Program-made: the position numbers and the translations under genes
Source of the DNA: Fredinandcohnia aciditolerans
GTDB taxonomy: Bacteria; Bacillota; Bacilli; Bacillales; Bacillaceae_L
Direction: 5' to 3'
Assembly (NCBI GenBank): GCA_003640645.1
Contig: QGHH01000011.1
Span: 62,001-126,000 of the forward strand
DNA length: 64,000 nucleotides
Part shown: positions 60,635 through 64,000 of the stretch, in pieces
Position numbering within the stretch: the first letter of the stretch is position 1
Layout of the letters: each line of letters opens with the position of its first letter
The notes under the pieces: generated by a model
Told to the model about the DNA's origin: nothing
The model's database searches: none
What the model saw: only the letters and a program-made list of their open reading frames with translations

Positions 60635-61510
60635 ATGCTGCAAGTAAAAATTAATATTATAAAAGAAGTAATGAAAAATTATGATGAATATAAATATCAA
60701 AATAAAAACATATTCTATCATGTTGTTCAGATCGGATGCGGAGCTAACGGTTCTTATGTAGCTGAACAAGTAGCTCATATGCTTAGTACATATGGTGTTA
60801 AGCATAAGTATTTATTAGCCGATTTTGACACTGTAGAATCTAAGAATCTACGAAATCAACGCTTCATTGAAAAAGACGTTGGTTTGAAAAAGGCACAAGT
60901 CCTTGCACGAAGATATAGGGCTTCATATGGCATTGACATTGGGGTTTATGACGCTTCTTTTGTTGAGGATATACAAACCCTTCAAAAGCTTTTTAAACAG
61001 CCTGTAAACGTCAAATACAGTGATATAATCATACCTATTCTCATATCATGTGTAGACAACAACTACACACGTAAAATCTTTCATGAGTATTTTGAACAAG
61101 AAGATACTATACTTTATCTAGATGTAGGTGTTGAAGCTTCAAAACTACCAAAAGGAAAGACATTGCAAGATATGAAGTCTTGGACAGAAGAAGAAATGGC
61201 CACCTTTAAGTCTAGCGGTTTTACTGGTCAAGTAGTAGCGGGACTTAAATTAGAAGGTGAAACTATTTTAGAGCCTGTCGCAGAAAGGTTTAGTGACATT
61301 TTGGAGGACAATGATGAAATTGCTCCTAGTGAAGTAGCGTGTTCACAGGTAATTGCTTCAAACCCTCAGAGAGTGATCACGAATAGATTAGCTGGATGGT
61401 GTACGAGTGCTTATATAAGTGAGTTACTAGATAGTGGTTGTTTATCGAATCACATCACCTATTTCCATGCTAAGAAGAATATGGTACGTAGTGTACCCAT
61501 AACAATTTAA
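60635..61510 (+). CDS. ThiF/E1-like adenylating enzyme
   Basis: 291 aa. Nucleotide-binding HVVQIGCGANGSYVAE (GCGANG at 34-39), LADFDTVESKNLRNQRF (D63/D65, N71, R73, Q75), KKAQVL and ISCVDNNYTRKIF (C139-D141-R146) are the E1/ThiF core. A later cysteine (C236, SEVACSQVI) may be the thiol. It would adenylate the C-terminus of a ubiquitin-like protein. ATG at 60635 has AGAGGATG. Last gene of the Rad52-dnaN-E2-JAB-E1 operon. Confidence 0.85.
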   Translation: MLQVKINIIKEVMKNYDEYKYQNKNIFYHVVQIGCGANGSYVAEQVAHMLSTYGVKHKYLLADFDTVESKNLRNQRFIEKDVGLKKAQVLARRYRASYGIDIGVYDASFVEDIQTLQKLFKQPVNVKYSDIIIPILISCVDNNYTRKIFHEYFEQEDTILYLDVGVEASKLPKGKTLQDMKSWTEEEMATFKSSGFTGQVVAGLKLEGETILEPVAERFSDILEDNDEIAPSEVACSQVIASNPQRVITNRLAGWCTSAYISELLDSGCLSNHITYFHAKKNMVRSVPITI

Positions 61511-61572
61511 TCAAATAAAACCCTTATTGTAGTGATTCTTATCTAGGGTGGAATATTTATAATCAAACTATA

Positions 61573-61610
61573 AAAAAGGTATTACATTTTAAGAATGTAG
61601 TACCTTTTTT
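61573..61610. terminator. strong bidirectional terminator
   Basis: AAAAAGGTATTACATT/AATGTAGTACCTTTTTT. Ends the clamp/E1 operon. The following 61611-61728 is very AT-rich with nothing else supportable. Confidence 0.85.
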
Positions 61611-61728
61611 GATGTAGTTATATATAAATATCTATAGTAATATATATAATATAATAATCAAACTTAAAATACTCTAAGGGTTTTTTATTATCCATATAAT
61701 CTTTGTTTATCCAAGAACTAATTTTATT

Positions 61729-62664
61729 TTAACTCTGTTGATCAGGTGTAAAATAAAATACATTGTTAGTTTCTATGATTTGTATTTGTATTTCATCCGC
61801 TGAAGGATTTCTATGTTTTGTACCATAGTATAAAGTATTAGCCATATAGGTAAGTTCATTTTGTGGAATTTCCACATCTAAGATTAACGTTATGAATACA
61901 GCTTGTTTAGGTAGACTTTCAATTGATTGATTTTCATAAGTTGGTAATTGTTGAATCATGGCCTTCATATCTTTTTCGATATAACTTTGCACCATTACAC
62001 TACCTATTTCGTTATTATTTCCGTTATTAGACCATTGGAGCAATGCCCATCTTTCATTTGCCTTTGCTGAGTATAATGCAACCAAATATTTCTGTGGGTC
62101 AATAAAATATGCTGTATCAGAACGGTGTATAATACCACTTTGTGCAGTTTTAGGTTGTTCCTGTTCCTTTACCCCTCTACTTTGTCTTTCGTCAATGAAA
62201 CGCGCATATGCCCCAATTAAAGCAATCTCTTTTTTTGTTTCGTAAACTAATTCTTCTACAACCTCATAATTTTGAGAAACCCATACTTCAAAATCGGCAG
62301 TTATTTCAGCTGATGTAATTTCTTCAAGAAAAGCCTGGTCCTCACCTAGTACCTGTCCCATTTGTTGTCTAATGAGTCCATTTGGTTGTATAAAGAATTC
62401 ATTTGGGATATCGATATTTTCATCATTAACAAATTGTTCTGCTAAAAAATATCCTTGAAGGTAAACAAATTGATAATAAGGGAAAAACTGTTCAACAAAC
62501 TCTTTTTGTTCTGGTCGAGCTTTCAGGTAATTCCAAAATCTTTGCTTATAAAATTCATAATCGTTATTGAACTCTAATCGAAAAGAAGCATCTTCTTCTA
62601 GTTTATTTGAAAGCTTTGATAAGCTTTTTTGGTACAGTTCTTCTAGTGTTAATGTCTGACTCAC
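61729..62664 (-). CDS. hypothetical protein, 311 aa
   Basis: GTG start after GGGGGC. Helical N-terminal half with many aromatic residues (EFYKQRFWNYLKARPEQK), then an alpha/beta half ending NNVFYFTPDQQS. Cytoplasmic, no membrane segment. Probably in one unit with the two upstream minus-strand genes. No family recognised. Confidence 0.6.
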   Translation of the reverse strand: MSQTLTLEELYQKSLSKLSNKLEEDASFRLEFNNDYEFYKQRFWNYLKARPEQKEFVEQFFPYYQFVYLQGYFLAEQFVNDENIDIPNEFFIQPNGLIRQQMGQVLGEDQAFLEEITSAEITADFEVWVSQNYEVVEELVYETKKEIALIGAYARFIDERQSRGVKEQEQPKTAQSGIIHRSDTAYFIDPQKYLVALYSAKANERWALLQWSNNGNNNEIGSVMVQSYIEKDMKAMIQQLPTYENQSIESLPKQAVFITLILDVEIPQNELTYMANTLYYGTKHRNPSADEIQIQIIETNNVFYFTPDQQS

Positions 62665-62678
62665 TTTACTGCCCCCTG

Positions 62679-63290
62679 TTATAAAGTATTTGATTTATTA
62701 GAACTGTTAAAATCTAATATTGGTAATTCTTCTGGCTGAGGATTTTCATTAAGGAAATGATCAAATTCCTCTAAACTTATAGCGTCTTCATTACTCCATA
62801 GCCACTCACCATTTATGTTCTTAATAGTAGTTTTAAAGGCCAATGAAGAACGGTCTTTAAATACTGTAAGTCTACAAAAAACTCCATTGCGATTATCTTC
62901 TGTAAAGGAAATAGAAGTAACTTTGTAAACCGCTTGTTTTAAGGAAAGCTGGTTGATAGTTGAGTGATTAAAATATTTATCAAACTGAGAGGGGCTATCG
63001 ATTCCAGCAGTATATAATTCCTGCTTTAACGAATCATCCCCATATCGTTCTATAAAAGCCCAAATGGTTTTTGAATTGATTTTTTTAGTGTAATACCCAT
63101 GTAAGGATTTAATAATGTCCTCTTTTAGTTCATCAGGCATAGAATAACCTTTACTAACCTCATTGACATTTTTATCTGTTAAGGGATATTCCGGGCTATC
63201 AATAGAACCTTCGTTTTTTGTAAAGTTGTTTAAAGTACATCCACTTAAAAATATCGAAAGAAAAAACATGATAATGAATAGTTTACTCAA
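62679..63290 (-). CDS. lipoprotein, 203 aa
   Basis: Signal MSKLFIIMFFLSIFLSGC with lipobox LSGC, then a soluble domain with NTF2-like flavour. TTG start overlapping the upstream stop by 4 nt. Anchored outside the membrane. Function unknown. Confidence 0.65.
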   Translation of the reverse strand: MSKLFIIMFFLSIFLSGCTLNNFTKNEGSIDSPEYPLTDKNVNEVSKGYSMPDELKEDIIKSLHGYYTKKINSKTIWAFIERYGDDSLKQELYTAGIDSPSQFDKYFNHSTINQLSLKQAVYKVTSISFTEDNRNGVFCRLTVFKDRSSLAFKTTIKNINGEWLWSNEDAISLEEFDHFLNENPQPEELPILDFNSSNKSNTL

Positions 63291-63889
63291 GTTGGCCTCC
63301 TATCCTTTAACATAACTACCTCTTTGCGTGTAAGATACGTAATGAATTTTGAGCTATGTATAATTGGTGTATCTCTATAAACCAGCGGATAAAGATCAGT
63401 AACGTTTAAGATTTTTAATCTATTCTTTGTTGTACTAATTATCGGTACATTTAGATGTTGTTCTAGAATATAAATCAGATTAGGCCAATACTTTGGGTGT
63501 ATTGATGTTTCCACAATAATTCCATCAGATACCCTTTCACCATATAGATTAATCCACATAATAATTTGCTTAAGAGTCAAATTATAACGCTTGGGGTTAC
63601 GATGGAATATTTTTGTTGGACCATCGTACCAACTAGAAAGGTAAATACCTTCCTCTATATCGACCTTAATTTTATTTTTTGAGATTACTGATGAAGGTCC
63701 TTCGTCATACTTTTTTACATATTTACAAATAAAGTCTACATAAGACTGAGTGGTTGTATGAAAATCTGCTACAAAGTATGTTTTATTATTTGTTATCCGT
63801 ATTTCGCCAGTACCTAGTAAACAGGATGAAATTAAGTCGTTAAGAGTTATTGTATTTTCCCCTCCTTTTACTTTTATTTTTGACATCAT
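63287..63889 (-). CDS. LAGLIDADG-like fold protein, probably inactive
   Basis: 200 aa. LNDLISSCLLGTGEI, then FHTTTQSYVDFICKYVKKYD and YNLTLKQIIMWINLYGERVS follow the pattern of LAGLIDADG homing endonuclease halves (LLGDG, then T/H-x-x-YVxFI). The catalytic Asp of GDG is replaced (GTGE), so nuclease activity is unlikely; a DNA-binding role is possible. GAAAGGAG site. Assignment by eye. Confidence 0.45.
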   Translation of the reverse strand: MMSKIKVKGGENTITLNDLISSCLLGTGEIRITNNKTYFVADFHTTTQSYVDFICKYVKKYDEGPSSVISKNKIKVDIEEGIYLSSWYDGPTKIFHRNPKRYNLTLKQIIMWINLYGERVSDGIIVETSIHPKYWPNLIYILEQHLNVPIISTTKNRLKILNVTDLYPLVYRDTPIIHSSKFITYLTRKEVVMLKDRRPT

Positions 63890-63925
63890 TAAAATTCTCC
63901 TTTCCTATTAACTCCTAAAAAAATG

Positions 63926-63958
63926 CAAAAATCCCCCTATAACAAAGTTATAGGGGGA
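63926..63958 (-). promoter_or_regulatory. leader hairpin of the 63889 gene
   Basis: On the minus strand TCCCCCTATAAC-ttt-GTTATAGGGGGA then TTTTT, 40 nt before the start codon. Flanking GGGAGTCCCCCTA also occurs at 33.2 kb. Confidence 0.6.
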
Positions 63959-64000
63959 CTCCCATTAGTTAGTACGTTATTTAATTGTTCTTAGTCTATT

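Noticed and set aside
61611-61728. AT-rich tract as replication origin
   Set aside because: It is AT-rich but shows no iterons or DnaA-box cluster, and no initiator gene is adjacent.
1-64000. CRISPR array, tRNA or rRNA genes
   Set aside because: No regularly spaced direct repeats and no cloverleaf or rRNA-like blocks were seen on reading through; the repeated motifs found are dispersed leaders.

Overview
The window looks like part of a large conjugative plasmid or integrative conjugative element from a low-GC, spore-forming Gram-positive, most likely a Bacillaceae member. The evidence is AT-rich sequence, AGGAGG-type ribosome binding sites, a Spo0E-like phosphatase, a PlcR/PapR-like regulator and peptide, YolD-like and FbpA-like proteins, TraX, a XerS-type recombinase and a Gram-positive type IV secretion (T4SS) operon. 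I saw no rRNA, tRNA, CRISPR array, replication initiator, relaxase or coupling protein.

Layout. 1-6 kb: two ribbon-helix-helix-like proteins, then an operon with a PAPS-reductase/DndC-like PP-loop enzyme, an RNase HII homologue lacking the GRG motif, and a 5'-3' exonuclease. 6-10.6 kb: a proteasome/HslV-like N-terminal-threonine hydrolase, RadC, small unknown genes, and a TGT/DpdA-like protein. 11-19 kb: secreted and membrane proteins, a Spo0E-like gene overlapped by a small membrane-protein gene, DNA-binding proteins, YolD, and a PlcR/PapR-like quorum-sensing pair. 19-24.5 kb: a four-gene cassette (DEDDh exonuclease, SEC-C protein, nucleotidyltransferase protein, XRE protein). 24.5-29 kb: XerS-like recombinase, an integrase remnant, membrane proteins, TraX. 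29-33 kb (minus): small regulators, two DUF2325 loci (one split by an in-frame amber codon), an FbpA-like gene and a LuxR-type response regulator. 35-44.7 kb (minus): T4SS operon. 45-50 kb: unknown genes ending in an orphan DndC-like gene. 50-55 kb (minus): a nucleotidyltransferase pair, a DUF3854/toprim primase-like protein, and a MinD-like protein with an XRE partner. 55-61.6 kb: Rad52-type annealing protein, sliding clamp (DnaN), then an E2-like, a JAB protease and an E1-like (ThiF) protein, a PRTRC-like ubiquitin-type cassette. 61.7-64 kb (minus): lipoprotein and unknown genes.

How it fits together. The element brings its own DNA-processing set (clamp, Rad52, RNase HII-like, flap exonuclease, primase-like, RadC, 3'-5' exonuclease). 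Several cargo proteins end in or contain clamp-binding-like peptides (QLSLF, QLSLM, QTSLF). Five DNA-metabolism transcription units share a 5' leader that I do not recognise. Its order is: promoter, a U-rich start, a small hairpin 34-37 nt after the -10 box, about 20 nt, then a larger bipartite hairpin ending in a U-tract, all upstream of the first gene. Many other genes have a terminator-like hairpin directly before the ribosome binding site, often followed by a recurrent AT-rich motif. This suggests element-wide attenuation or antitermination. With an E1/E2/JAB set and a proteasome-like peptidase on the same DNA, these leaders are the best candidates for something undescribed. Function assignments come from motif recognition by eye; no search was run.
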